A stretch of DNA of 64,000 bases from Ehretia macrophylla (GCA_037974665.1 CM075770.1:21777501-21841500), one strand, 5' to 3'. Counted from the stretch's first letter, positions 22,053-35,165 are shown. Notes: a model not told the origin generated them from the letters alone. A program made the numbers and translations.

Positions 22053-24830
22053 TGTGACACCCCAATCCCTCTCGAGACCGAGAGTTCTATCATTCAATCT
22101 AATCACAACCCAAACCAAAACTCGGCATAATTTTCAGGGAAACCGGACGGAGTCTCCCCAGTTTCTAGGCGAAATGTAAAACTTGCGACAGCATATATAA
22201 GTGGACCAATACCATGTCTAAACATTCAACCACCTCAAGGCCATCCGAGCCTTGGTTCACAACAAGAAAATCACAAGTAAATATACATTCAAGCCTAGCA
22301 ATTAAACTACACCAACCTATTTCAAAAGCTACACTATCATATCCTTCTATCTCTTTTCCTTTGTCATTACAATTATACATTGAAGTTAAGCTACATTAAC
22401 TAAATACATAATCTAGTGAAACTTAAATTACATCCCCTTTAACATTAAATACATATAATACATAAAAGCATACAACTTTACAACTTTGACAACTCTAGTC
22501 ACAAAGGCACGTAGGACAACTCTTCAAGCACGGACTTTCATGAAATCACGAACTTTTCAGCTAACATGGCATTTCCTGAAATGTGGTGGTGAGGAGTGAG
22601 TATACACAACACGTATACTCAGTGAGGGCAAGACAGATATCGAGTTGGAGAGAAAGAAAGTCGTGCAATGCAAATAAGACAGTTAAGCAATATAACTGAT
22701 AAATAAGCAATCAAAACAAACAATCAATACAATAAGCAATTACTGAAAGCATTAACACAACCATTCAAAGCTATACCACACTTTGAAGGCTATGGTTCAC
22801 TCATACGAGCAATGTACCATTACACGAGCGATACATCAATCTCGAGCTTGATGTTGACAACGATGACAATAAGCGCGCATCCACCTTATAACACCAGTTT
22901 GGAATACCCCGGGAGTAACCATCAATCTACGACCCAAATCTCCCGGGGAGGCAACCAAAGCGAGAAAAAGGAATAGCAGCGGAGCTAGAGCAACCAACAC
23001 TGGCAACCCGAGGCTACCCAGAGAGGCCCATCACTCACGCGCGAGACACTATGCAATGCAAGACTCGATACAAGGCAATAAACGAGCGATAGCACAACAA
23101 TACAAACTAGTGACAACAAACGAGAGAACAAGCAAACACAATCAATACTAGCATTCAACTAACTTTCAAGCATAACAAGCAATAATAAGCAACAATAACA
23201 CCAATTAAACAAGTATATCAAGCAACCCTAAGCATTCTATAGGCATAATATCAAGATAACAAGCAAAATCACAAATCGGCCCCAACTATCAAAACACTAC
23301 CATTTCCAAACGAGCCACGAGTTCTGGAAACCGACTTCGCCAATCCTCCTAGGTCACCATAAGGCACGTCTAAGGACCCCGAAACCCTACTTTACCCTAG
23401 AATTCACGCAAAGCCCGATTTCCCCCTTTGCTCATTTGAACTACAACTATACTAACCAAACATCCAACCAACGCCATAATCGCACCAAAAGTGCTTCCAT
23501 GGCCTCCCGAAACAATGCCATCAAGCAAAACGAGAAAACGCTAAACTCGACCTAAACGACCCCGACTTTCACTAAGCCATTTTTTTATGTTTTTTCCATT
23601 ACGCAACCTAAACAAATCATACATTTAGACATTATAGCATACCTAGAACCTTTTCATATCTACAGACAGCATAACAGCGCAACTTTATCGTTTCAAGGGT
23701 TTACTATTCATTATACAATTGATACTTCAATTTCAATTTTCAACTGCAGAAAATGTTAAAAAAACTATAAATACATGTTCTACAATCAACAAGGAACATT
23801 ATTTAAGTCTCAAATCAATTAAAACAACAACATACGGGTTAAACTCAAAAATCAAAGTTAATACACAAAATATTCAAATGCGCAAATAACGATGAAACTC
23901 TCACCTTAGACGTTCCTAGACGCTAGGAAAACCTCGTAGGATGCCTCGGAAACCACCCCGTGCAAGCTCACGCGAAGAATCGAAGATTTGATGTTGAATT
24001 TTCTTTTTTTTCTCTCCTTATTTTTTCGGCCCTTCTTTCTTCTGTTCAGTTCTGTTTTTTTTTTTTTTTTGCTATTTTAGGCTATTAAAAAGGGCACAAG
24101 GTCAAAATGGTCAAGCCCCTTGGTCAAAGCTCACTTAAGTTGGTCAAACTAGCTTATTTCATGCATTTTTAGGCTAAAACAACTAAGGAAACATCAATTC
24201 TAGCTAACAACAATTAAATTATAAAATTTAAGGCACTAAAATACTAGTTTCACTATTTGCTGATGACTCGAATTCATTTCCTAACTATCGCTCTCGATAT
24301 GCAATGCACGTTGCGACAATAAAGAAGTAACAATTAAATCTCAAAGAATCTAAGAAATATATCATTTTTTGAAAACATCATAGTTAAAATTTACTCTGGC
24401 TCGGAGCTACTTTTCTCATTTATTTGAAAACTGAGTGATTTTAATGCAAGACATCCAAAATCGATTATTAAAATAACCAAAACAATCAAGGTAATCAATA
24501 TTCATCTAAATTAATTAATTTAACCATTTCTAGAACATTTTAAAGAATTATGAAGTCAATATTAAGATACAAATGAAAGTTAATACAACACGTAGTCAAA
24601 TACAATTAAACACTAACATTTAAGATAACACTTAATTAATCACAAGAAAAGAATTTCAATTACTATAATTATTAGAAATAGGTAATAATCTTTTAATTAT
24701 TCAATACACAACTACTAAATGCTTCCAAGAGAAATATTAAAATAGTGCAAATTGGTTGATTTAACTAATTAAACATTTAATCAAATGCAGTCAAGTGCTA
24801 TTAGATGCATGCCGGGTTCGGGTTATCACA
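22053..24830 (-). mobile_element. Solo LTR inside the 26S rRNA remnant
   Basis: It starts TGTGACACCCC and ends GGGTTATCACA, flanked by GTATC at 22048-22052 and 24831-24835. It is the same family as the LTRs at 13777 and 18110 but more diverged. It has extra sequence near 23130-23180 and an AT-rich extension of about 200 bp before the end (24480-24780). No internal domain is present. Confidence 0.93.
22597..22930 (-). promoter_or_regulatory. LTR hairpins C and B
   Basis: Hairpin C is at 22597-22621 (9-bp perfect stem). Hairpin B is at 22911-22930: stem GGAATAC/GTAACC with mismatches, loop CCCGGGA. Confidence 0.5.
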
Positions 24831-24835
24831 GTATC

Positions 24836-24920
24836 TTCCCATGGCCTTTCGCCTCTGAAAGCGTCCTTCCTTCTCAATGCCCGTGCATCTATCCAATGCA
24901 TTCTTTTCGATCTTGTACTA
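24836..24920 (-). pseudogene. rrn26: Mitochondrial 26S rRNA fragment, piece 3 (5' end)
   Basis: After the solo LTR the complement of the rRNA 5' terminus follows: TCGCCTCTGAAAGCGTCCTT, then AATGCCCGTGCATC, equivalent to the GGATGCCC..GGCAGTCAGAGGCGA region of bacterial 23S rRNA. The mature 5' end should be near 24910-24930. With pieces 1 and 2 this restores about 1.8 kb, roughly the 5' half of the gene. Confidence 0.85.
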
Positions 24921-26639
24921 AGGTATACGAAACACCAACCCAATCTCGACGAATCAAAGAAAAGTACAAGCAACTACATCTCATTTGGACCTTGACGTGA
25001 ACGACTGCTTTCTTGGAACTAATTCATAGGCGCTTTCTATCAGTTAGACTTCACACACTAGACTATATAAATAAATATAACAAGCGTGCGATACAAAGCA
25101 TTAACCTATGGAAAAAAGAATTGATTGATTATTGAGTGCAACCCCGTAACTAGATAGACTATGGGTAGTTCTGGTGCGCTTAAAGTCTTATATAACGCAT
25201 GTCGATGTTGCCATCAACAAACGTTTGACTTTGACTGTGAAAAGCTCCAAATAGGCACATAGTAGTTTAGAGTAGAATGAGCCCTAAGTTGGAATTCAAT
25301 AGTCCCCACCCCTGAGAGAGAAGTTGGAAGAATCTCTGTTGCCATATCTGATGATGCTAGCGTAGCTAGAAGAATGGGTCAAGTGGGAATTGATTCGTTT
25401 AAGTTTCCGAAGTAAGTTCACCTAGTTTTAGGTTTTAGCACCTTCGCTGTAGAAGTACCTCTTTCCGACGCTAAGCGCAAAAGGCACTCGAAGGAGTAGT
25501 GGGACCAACCATCACTACCATAAGGCTAATGTGGTAAATTCTGCCACATCAGACTCCTATTTCCCCTCACATGTCAACAAACAAGTTGGGTGCTCTCCTG
25601 TAATATGGTAGGACTCTATTGCAGGTCTTGACGTTGGCTGATTAAAAAAGGCATCCTCGTCCCCACATCACTGCTCAACTCGTGATTTTGGAGGATTCTT
25701 AAGAAGAAGGCAATGAGTAATAATAGACGAGAAAAAAATAGCTACTCATTAAGGCAAGTGGGAGATTCACGGGCAGTAGCTTAGACTCTCCCGAAGGCTG
25801 AAGAGCGGAAATGAGCCAGTCAATTCTTTTTGTTATGAGCAATTGAAGAGAAGAGAATCCACTCGGGAAAAAAGGAAAATTCTTGCATTTGATTTGAGGG
25901 GACCCGTTGAAAGGCTATTAATAGTAAATAGACATGGGCTCCAAAAAAGATTCAGCCAACACAAAAAAAGAGTCATAAATTGCTACCGCTTAAGAAGTTG
26001 AGAGAAGATATTTTTCCCAATGGATGAGCAAAAAAGAATGCGAACTGAGCCGAAACGTGAGGACGAGACTTTTTCACTTACTTACTATACATAGGTGCAC
26101 GAGTACCACTGGCTTTAAAGTCTTTTAAGGAACTGAAACCGCTACTCTAGTAGTACTTCTTGCCGAAAGGATTGAAAGCGATATGTATGGATTTACGAAT
26201 CAGCGAATGTAGAATATAATAACGTAATAATCCTTGACTCTGTCTTTGGGCTAAAGCCTATAGTTCTCTCCTCATTAACGAAAGTCTCTTAGTAAGTAGT
26301 ATCAGCTCTTCCAGGGGAAAAGCCTAAGTAAGGAGTATTCACGGGCTATCCACAAGCATTAGTTCTCCCCCTGACCTGCCCCCCAACCTCAAGATCAGTG
26401 GACGACGCCTTCTTTCAAAAGTCCTGCCTCTTTGCTTTGACCCAGCGAAAGAGACTGAAAAAGATCTGTACTCCATTCCTCTCCCTATCAGTCGAGCATC
26501 TTCAAACCATCACTCCTTTAAAAAAAGGGCTTCTTGTCGGCAAATACCCTGTGAACTTCTCCCTTCTCTTCTCATCAACGTATTTGAAGTATTGATGAAT
26601 GGTGGAAGGTACCACGCTGTGGATCCAAACAGGAAGTTT
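24921..26639. other. Mitochondrial-like spacer upstream of the 26S remnant
   Basis: No gene, RNA or repeat boundary is recognised except one arm of an inverted repeat at 26464-26508. The open frame at 26398-26595 has no motif. Confidence 0.5.
26464..26508. repeat. Left arm of a 45-bp inverted repeat
   Basis: The sequence from ATCTGTACTCCATTCC to ATCTTCAAACC matches the reverse complement of 27136-27180 with two mismatches. A third, partial copy in the orientation of the right arm is at about 27638-27680. Confidence 0.8.
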
Positions 26640-26990
26640 AGGAGGTGTCACCGTCAATCACGTAAGAAGTGAGCTCAGTCTTCAGATCCCATGTTTGGCA
26701 CTAGAGACAAATCTTGCCGATGGCTCTTTGCGAGTCGGCATTGTACCCCAGAATAGTCACCTTGGTCTGACTTAGCCGACTCGTAGGAATGAATTCCAAG
26801 ATTGGCTAGGGCCCGCAGTGGTATCACTTTGATGGAGGCTCTAGGATCGATCTCTACCCGTGGTAGCCTTCTTTCTTTCCCTGATGTCACCGGTGAGATA
26901 GAGAGGCCGCTTACGTATGCTTCTTCCTGTCCAGCAAGGTGTCTTATGTCGAGAAGGTTATATCTGCACTCTGGACTTTCTTCATTGGTG
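26640..26990 (-). pseudogene. Gypsy protease-region fragment
   Basis: The minus-strand translation around 26890-26675 reads RVEIDPRASIKVIPLRALAN and then LGI, the pattern of plant Ty3/gypsy retropepsin-like domains (D-x-G-A-S-x-N-x-x-P-L). The catalytic glycine is replaced (D-P-R). The downstream part continues as a degraded pol linker. It is flanked by mitochondrial-like DNA on both sides with no LTR in view. It is a different lineage from the long-LTR elements in this window. Confidence 0.6.
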
Positions 26991-29900
26991 CTTCCATGTA
27001 CTTATCTTTGATGCTTTGAACTTCCACCCTATTGACATAGATGTGGGGCATACTTTTCTTTGCTTCCTTCCGATTACTAGGCTGCTTCGTAGGCTAAAGC
27101 CTCCTATCTACGGTAGCTGACGCAACAAGACCCGAGGTTTGAAGATGCTCGACCGATAGAGAGAGGAATGGAGTACAGATGCGTGTCTTTACAACGACGG
27201 CCCAGCCCAGACAGTGATGGATGACGAAAGCCTGCCAGCGAAAGCTGAAGCACAGGGCCAACGCACCTCTCCGAATCCCAAAGTCGAAAGCTAAGGGATT
27301 TACGGTCAACACTATCTCAAAGAGCATGACCCCGTTGACGAAATCTCTAAACGGGGGCTGGTGGACGTACTTCAAGTCTCGATAAAGATGCCATTTCCTG
27401 CATTACAACAACCTTCTCAAGTAGAGGACCCTAATGGAGTGACATTCGTCCTCTCAATGGAAGGTTTTTTTTGCTCATCTTTCACAGGGTAGCCCGGTTG
27501 TCTTGTTCTACGCTGGAAAGAATCGTCACCGATGGTGAGATAAGAAAGAGAAAGTACAGTCCAATTGCAAAGAAGCGAAGGACATGGGCTATGACCTTGA
27601 GTTGCCTGTTGGGCTAAAGTGAAGTGAAGAATGAGAGAGGTTTAACGATGCTCGACCGATAGGGAGAGGCAGAAAAGTACCCCTCGAGCCGCATCTAAGT
27701 GAAGAAGAAAGGGAAGCTTCGCTAGCCGGCCAGTACGTCGATCTCAAAAAATATAGGCTTGGGCTGCCTGCCAACTCCGCTCCCTGCGCTGAAAACTTTT
27801 TCTGACGCCGAAAGTTCTGGAGATATTTCTTTTAGTTCTTTGAACATTGTCATAAACTCTGTCGCCGTCAAAGAGCAAAGAGACGAGAGTCAGTTCAAGA
27901 ATAGGATGTAGAGCCTGTGCCCCCTGCAGAGGACGAGGTTAAGTAAATGGATCTCGGGACTGTTGACAATTCTCACCCTGTATTCTTAAGTGCAAGCTTC
28001 TTAAATGAAATAGATTTGACAGTACATGGATCTACTCAGATAATTCTTTGACGTTTCTGCTTGGAGCTACGCCGAACTGGACTAGACTGAAAGATAGCCA
28101 TGCATCGGCTAAACATCCAAGAAGGTGCTAAGCCCGTGTTTCTTAGTTTAGTCTAAAATGAGACTTTCACAAGTCCGATAGGTCTTTCTACTATACTAGT
28201 AGGGTGGTTACCTTCAAATGCGTTAATTTGCCTTTTTAGACCTTTTTTGTCAACAAAATCCCTGCGTCTTCAATTCCCTTGAGTTGCTAGCGAGCATCCC
28301 TCTTTGCTTTCATTGAAGCGTGCATTGGTCACATGGATGACTTCGTTAAGGAAAGCTACTTGAAAAGTGCTCATCTCTTCGCTTTCCTCCTTTTGCTAGT
28401 ACGAATATCCCATTCTTGGTTCTTAAAGATATGTCTCATGCCACTGTTATGTTAGCGTCTCTAATCTCATCTATTGGTTGGAGCTCTCTTTGAGAAAGAG
28501 TCTAAGCTGCCCGCCCATTTCTTCTTCAATTTCACATAGAAAATTTGATCTCCTTCAGACCCTTCTCCTATAATGTTAGGCGAGGTACTTTTTGCTCTCT
28601 TCGATTTAGCAAGCAATTGAGTGCCTTCTGCTCCCTAGTCTATTGTCTATCGATGTCCTGCCTTACATCTCTTTAGTGCTTGAATTAGTTGATAGAGACT
28701 TGTACTATAGAAATAGGCCAATTCTTGGCAAATTCAAAAGCTTTGGTGAGAGGGGAACTAATGCTAATGGTCTCGGATATGGCTCAGAGTACTGCCTCAC
28801 TTAGTCCAGCTGAGCTCTACTATTAACTAATGAGACTTACATAGAGTACTTGTACCAAATATAGATAAAAAGAGTGTATGCGAGTAAGTACGAAAGCTTT
28901 TGCATCTTCCTTTTCGTTTACTAATTTGAGCTCATCATGTCGATCAGTGTGACTCCAAAATCCACATACAGAGAAAGTTGATGTGCCCTTATTAGCGCAG
29001 TTGCAATATCAATATATAGAGTAGTTGCAAGGCTTCTTTTTGTGAGCTAGCCTTGTTTGCTTCCTCTTTTCCCCTCTGTTCCGGATGTCCATCCAATCTC
29101 TGATTCCAGTCCATAACTTCCTTGAATATAGCTCCTGTTGCTCTTCTCTGGCTAGGATGTTACAACTATGGCCATCTTTTCTTAAGCCTCAGGGTGTGTT
29201 AAAGTAATCTCATTAGGGACTAAGAAAGAAGTCTCGATTATAAGACTTAATCGGGCTTTCCGTGCGATATCTCCTTGCTAAAGGCCTATCTCTCATCATG
29301 AAGGCTGGTTGAATGGATCATAGAAGGTGCAAGATGTGCTTCCATTCCTTTACCTATTTATGTGCTTTTAGCAGCTTCTGCACTTATTTACCAATCTGTG
29401 CTTGTTTAGCGGGCTTCTGCCATTCTCATTGGTTTATTCAGTGTTGTAAGATCCTCATTCTCCTCCCTCTGCTTGGGAATATATGTCGGGTACATGGAAG
29501 GGTCAGATTGAGAAAGATTGGGTACGTAGAGGGGTCAGAAGTAGCGACGAGTTAATCAAAAGTGGCAAGTTTGTTCTGTAGGCTTTCGTGAATGGGGCTC
29601 ATGGCTTTCAAAGTTGAAATCACCCGCTGATAGTGGAATTTTTTGTTCTTTCTCAAAGGGATCATATTGACCTTCTTCTGAGCCTATATGAGAAGAAGCT
29701 TTTAGCTTCTGCTTGTTCAGTGCTATTTCCCAGTCGTCCAATGGTCTTTAGTCGTTATTAAGCCTAGTATGCCTCCGCCCTGTGTCCGCAATTCCAGACC
29801 TTCAATCTAGGATCATGCCTTGGGCTTTCAATCCGAGATCATCCCCTCAAATGTTCCTGCTTAGTTCGCATTTCGGGTATATGGCAAGTAATAAAAACGT

Positions 29901-30348
29901 ATTCAAATAGTTATGATATCCTTTGCATAACGTACTAAAAGCTCTTGACTTAAGGGGCAAAGCGCATTTCAAGATGCCTTCGGCTTAAAGAAAGATGGGC
30001 TTTTAGAGCCTTTAGGTCCCAGACCTGAGATCCAGGAAGAATCAATGTTAGAATTACCAAAGGCCTTAGCGTATATTCTCCTTCTGTCTCATATTTCGGA
30101 AAGGAACAAGAAGAAGAGCTAAAAGGAAGAGCCTTCGGTCCTTTCCTTTCTCGTTTGTCCCATCCTTAACTTAAGAGTGAAACTCGAACTCGCATTCGCA
30201 GGAAAGAGAGTGGAGCATCTTAGTTGGCCTTCTTCTTCCTTCGGGTCTAGCAAAAAAAGGCCCCTTACTATAGAAATGCGCAACCGCATTCGCTAAGGCA
30301 CACCCTTATCATAAGTTGCCTTTGGTCGTAGATCAGGCGCCCCTACTC
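26991..30348. other. Mitochondrial-like spacer
   Basis: No gene is recognised. It contains the right arm of the inverted repeat (27136-27180), its partial third copy (27638-27680), and short open frames without motifs (27094-27375 minus, 29313-29555 plus). Confidence 0.45.
27136..27180. repeat. Right arm of the 45-bp inverted repeat
   Basis: The reverse complement of 26464-26508 with two mismatches; the arms are about 630 bp apart. Confidence 0.8.
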
Positions 30349-31012
30349 CTATAAAGCAATAGGAGGCAAACATAATGAAGCTTGACTAGTAAAAGGTACG
30401 CTAATGCGCACTTCCATTTTCTTCGCTTGGTCAGAGCCCGTGATAGGAAGATGGAGAAGAAATGCATCTGGGTACATGGATCTCCAATCTACATTAACCA
30501 GAGTTTTGTTCAAACGTTGAAATATTGCTGCACTACATTCCTTTTTGTTAGACCAAGTATAGGGATTACTTGAGTAGCCAAGATCATGAAGTCCAAATGA
30601 ATCCATATAGGTCTGGAAGGCTTCAATTTGAGATAGGGATACTCTTTTCTCAGCTGGATTGAGAATCGTGTTAAAGTCCCGAATGACCAACCATGAGAGA
30701 AAGATAGAATTTGTTATCTAAGTGAATTCCTGCCACGCCTCATGCCGATGGAAAGCTTGAGCCCATGCATAGACCACGGAAAAGATCCAAGAGTGCCCTA
30801 GTTTTTTGTCTGGAACGAGAATTCATTGTCCTCATCCTTAGCCGATCGCTAACTATCAACCACTGAATTGTTCTCAGACATCTTCTCGTCCTCGATAACC
30901 TTACTAACCACTTTAGGTTCAGGCTGCACAATAGAGATCGAGATAGCCTCGTGAATGTGATTCTGAGTCTCGTGGTTGATATCTGTGAGCGAGACCCAAG
31001 TAGGAGAAACAA
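30349..31012 (-). pseudogene. LINE endonuclease-domain fragment
   Basis: The minus-strand translation contains SWLVIRDFNTILNPAEKR, then LHDLGYSSNPYTWSNKK and LHLPITGSDQ. This is the apurinic-type endonuclease of plant L1-like non-LTR retrotransposons: a GDFN motif (here RDFN), the G.PYTW substrate loop, and a terminal SDH motif (here SDQ, so the catalytic histidine is lost). The sequence upstream in sense (30720-31012) is frameshifted and rich in acidic residues. No reverse transcriptase follows. It lies inside mitochondrial-like DNA. Confidence 0.75.
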
Positions 31013-31955
31013 AGGTAGAAGGAGCAGAGAGGCAGTAGTACCTATTTCTATGTTGCTATATCAAGATGATCTATAGCATCATAGATAGAGACAAAGTTTC
31101 CTTCACTTAGTTCCACCAGCTTCAATAACATATCGATACCGGGCTAGTAGATGCATACCAATATGACTAGTAAGGGCGATCCTGCGGGAGCGCTATATGT
31201 TACCTTTGACTCTGTTGTCTTCACCTCTGCTTGCTCTGATGCGAGCAAATAGCAAGACGCCATATCAAGCGCTATGATGCTGTTGAAATCGTCCTAGAAC
31301 ATTCGCCTTTATTTGTAGGTTCATGCACGGGTGGGTCATTTGGTTATGAATCATATCATCAAATGGGAATCAAGCGCTTGAACTGGTAAACTTGAGCTCT
31401 GGAACTAGCACTATGAGTACCTCTGCTAGCTATGGCTCTTCAACCCTTGCCGGTTTGTTGAAGTAAGTGGAAAGCGAATGCACATCGCTTCTACTCACAT
31501 GTCGGAATAAGTAATAACACAAGTGAAGACTAGAACAAAAGAAGGGACAAACGCTTGTGCACACAAAATCTACATTTGCTTATCCACACTACTTTAGAGT
31601 AAGCTAATGCCTTCACTCCATTTCTTGGAAAAAAAAATCCAACGGGGCATCTCAAACGAACAATGGCGGATATCATCAATTGGGAATGATAGAACATCGC
31701 TTCTAAGAACTAATGGCAACGTACACTTACTTATATAGAATGGGTAATAAACTTTTTCCCAAATGCTGACAGCTGCGATGCATGCGTGCGTGAGCGGCCT
31801 CAAGCCTCGAGTGATAATTACAGGCAACAGATAAACCTGTCTAGGTCATAGGAGTAACAAGGTAGGTATATTAGAAAGCCAGATGTTGATCTCAATGCCC
31901 TCTAAAGGGGGCATTCGAAGAATATCCAACCTAACACTAGCAACGGTAGATCCAG
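31013..31955. other. Mitochondrial-like spacer
   Basis: Nothing is recognised beyond short unassigned frames (31594-31827 minus). It ends where the outer LTR begins. Confidence 0.45.
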
Positions 31956-32840
31956 TGTCACGCCCCGACCCAACTGTCACGCCCCAACCCGGCCTATAAA
32001 GGTTAGACTAGGGTGTGATCTAAAGTTCAGGACACGTCACATACTTAACCGATTATGAAGATTTAACACTTAACATTTTAGCCTAAACTCCAAAATTTTC
32101 TGGAAAATCGGCAGCATAACGGCTGTAATTGGGCTCTTTGGTTTGACCTAATTCTCTAAACGCCTCAATTTTTCCAATCATTAATCCAATTCCATTAAAG
32201 ACTCCTATTAGTCACCAACTAATTTGCCTACTAGTTTATCTTGAAAGTCTCGTTTGGTTAATAAGCCTAACATGATAACTATGTCCTGTTTATTTGTCAA
32301 TTTCCTATCAAGCGAGTACCTATTATCCTTTAGTTTGCAAATGAGCACCTAAGTGGAATTAGATAGAATTAACTTAGTTGATTGTTCATCTAGTAGTTTG
32401 AATGCCTATGATAACTACTAATTAAGAAAATGAAAGCAAACAACCAAATAAAAGTTCGTCCGGTTATAGATAGTACAATCCCAGAATTAGACCCAAATTA
32501 CAACGGGGTCATTTACATCAATAAAATGAATAGTTTGCAATCAAACACAACATCCATATAGCAACTACTTTCAGGAAAAGCACAAAAGCACGTAAGGATA
32601 GGCAATCACACCAAAGAATCATCGTTAGGCACATCGTCCTCGGGTACCTGTTCTTGATCTTCTTCACCTGAGATGATAAAAGATGGTGAGTCCTTATGAA
32701 CTTAGCGAGGGGGAACGAGAAATAGGTTTTGAAACTCATTTTCTGGTTCAACTTATGAAAACTCATTTTTTGAAAACATGTCACGTATTACAAATAATAA
32801 GGTACGCAAATATATGAAACAAATCGAGTAACGGATACAA

Positions 32841-32979
32841 AGTAAGGGAACAAAAATATCAGTCTTTCCTCCCCGAGGTTCTCTAGGAACCAAGCGAGAG
32901 TACTTACATATAAGTACAGGAACATGAATACCAGTCTTTCATCCCCGAGGTTCTCTAGGAACCAAGCGAGAGTACTTAT
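32841..32979. repeat. 72-bp tandem duplication
   Basis: Two copies, 32841-32907 and 32913-32979, share CCCCGAGGTTCTCTAGGAAC and AAGCGAGAGTACTTA with a few differences. They lie inside the nested LTR. Confidence 0.85.
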
Positions 32980-33076
32980 ACACATGTAAAAAGGATACAG
33001 TGAGCATTTGTTCTCAATATCAATTTCGATTCATTTGGTGCGGCCGACTTCAATAATCCACTTATCGCTCCCAATT

Positions 33077-33498
33077 GGGTGTACTTCGGATGTACCCCGA
33101 AACCTACGACCCAACTCTCCGAGGGTGGAATGCCAAGCGAGAGAGGGAATTGGACCATGGTAGTCATGGGAGCACCAGCAAGTCCTATGCCGCCCGGCGT
33201 TCGTGAAACGCTACCATGCCACAATGAAAGGTTGCAACCTTGTACACAATGCCCATTTATGTCATTTAACATTCAACATTTCACATTAGGAGGTCAACAA
33301 AGTAGGTTGCCTCCGAGCAAGTAAATGATCACATTTTGACATATTGGCATATAAGGCATTGTAAGAACATATAATCATTTCATATATCCATTTGAAAGCA
33401 ATTAAACTTTAACGGGCAGCCAAGTAATCATGTTCAAATAAACCATTGAATATCTTTTAACAATTCACATTAGGAGGACAACAAAGTAGGTTGCCTCC
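33077..33498 (-). promoter_or_regulatory. LTR hairpins B, A and a second A
   Basis: Hairpin B is at 33077-33098: GGG-T-GTAC/GTACCCC with one bulge, loop TTCGGAT. Hairpin A is at 33289-33314: GGAGG-T-CAAC/GTTGCCTCC with a bulged T. A second A is at 33473-33498 in a tandem duplicate. Hairpin C is weak here (about 32687-32704). Confidence 0.6.
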
Positions 33499-33640
33499 GA
33501 GCAATTTCAAGATCACATATTACCAAGTAAACGAACGAGGCATGCTTGACATGAAATTTTACTTGTAGAACACATAGAGTCATATGAACATTAAACGGGC
33601 AGCCATGTAACACATGCAAGTTAAGCTATATAACTCATTT
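33281..33640. repeat. Diverged tandem repeat of about 185 bp
   Basis: The block from CACATTAGGAGG..CAACAAAG to ACGGGCAGCC occurs at about 33283-33425 and 33467-33605. A third partial trace (ACGGGCAGCCCA) is at 33769-33780. Confidence 0.65.
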
Positions 33641-35094
33641 CGAAGTCCACGTCATCAAGTGATACGATTATTCAACATGCAACAACATCTACGTCGGTTC
33701 GGATGCAAGAAAAACCTATTTGTCAACATGCAATGATCAAAATTACATTTAAGCTTATAAGACATTTACGGGCAGCCCACTAAGCATATAATTTCCACAC
33801 AATATCCAAATGATCAACACTTAGCAAGACTACCTAGTCATTAGGGTTTCCGTTTCATGCTTAACCATGTGATTAAACCCTAAGTCAACTCAAGTTCATT
33901 CTCAAGTCATGCATCATTCAATTCAAACATCTTCAAGTACTCAAAACAGTCCCCACAACATCCCAACACCACAATTCCAAGCAATTAGCACCACAAGAGA
34001 GGTTACAACAATTTTCCAAGCATTTAGCTAAGTGAAACCTTTACTGCAATAGGCTGTTTTCTCACAATCAATAGGATAATCAAACAATATCCAAATCCAG
34101 TGAATAAGATGTCAAATTAAATCTTAAGAAGTTAACTAAAATTAGAAACAAACCTTGCATCAATTGAATTTCGGGATCATTAGATATAGCCGAAACAGTG
34201 GAATAGCACAAAACTGTCCAGATTTGCACACTTTTCGATAATTGGCGTTTTTGAGGTCCTTAAGGTCAGATTTAGGCTTAGTCCATTTCTGAAAAAAATT
34301 TCCAGAACTGAAAAATATAGCAGCACACCAAATTTCATGCATTTTTGACATCATTTACTAAGTCAAATATGGTTCGTTCCACAAGGTCAGTGCATCTGCC
34401 AAAACCTGCTTCATTTTTCCAGATTTCCAGATTTGGTCACATTTTAAATATTTTCCATTTTGAGGACCTTAGAGTCAAAATTTGCTTCGGCCTATTTCTT
34501 GGAAAAATGTTCAAAACTGTCCAAAATAGTCATCTACCAATTTTCATGCATTTTAAACATCATTTGCCTAGCTAAACTTACCTCGAACAGACTGGTCAGA
34601 GAGCTGTCAACAATTTTGACTTCACCTAGCATCATTTTCAAGCCAAGATCTTGCCATGCATGGTTGTTTAAGCTTATGAACGACCATATAGCTCAAGTAC
34701 AGAAGCAAATACACACATTTATTAGCATGCATGTGGATTTTTGAAGAGTTTTCAAAAGGTTTTAGCCCTCACCTTTGCAATCAACCCAAAAAATGCTCAA
34801 AACCTTGTTGAAGCTCAAATCTCTTCTTCTTCTTGCTTAGCCGAGATTCCAACTAGATTTTCTCTATTTTTCCTAGCTTAGTGATCAATCTCTTAGCACA
34901 TTCATGAGGTTAGAACAAGAAGAAAAGAAATGGAAGCTTAAAAACTCACCAAGGCCGAAAATGGTGACTCAAAATGCTTGCATGTGTGTTTCTTGCATCC
35001 TAGCTTGCTTGGGTGAGTTTCTTTGCTTGTGGTTTGTCTTGATGCACCATAGGATGATGAAGATGAGCTAAGAGGTGGAGAGAACTCAGCCAAA

Positions 35095-35165
35095 ACCGAA
35101 ATGGAGAGAGAGAGTGAGAGGGAGAGAGAGAAAATGTGAGGAAAGTGAGAGAAATGAGAGAAAAA
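35095..35165. repeat. GA-rich low-complexity tract
   Basis: An imperfect GAGA run on the plus strand inside the nested LTR, dominated by GAGAGAGAG-type words. Confidence 0.85.
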
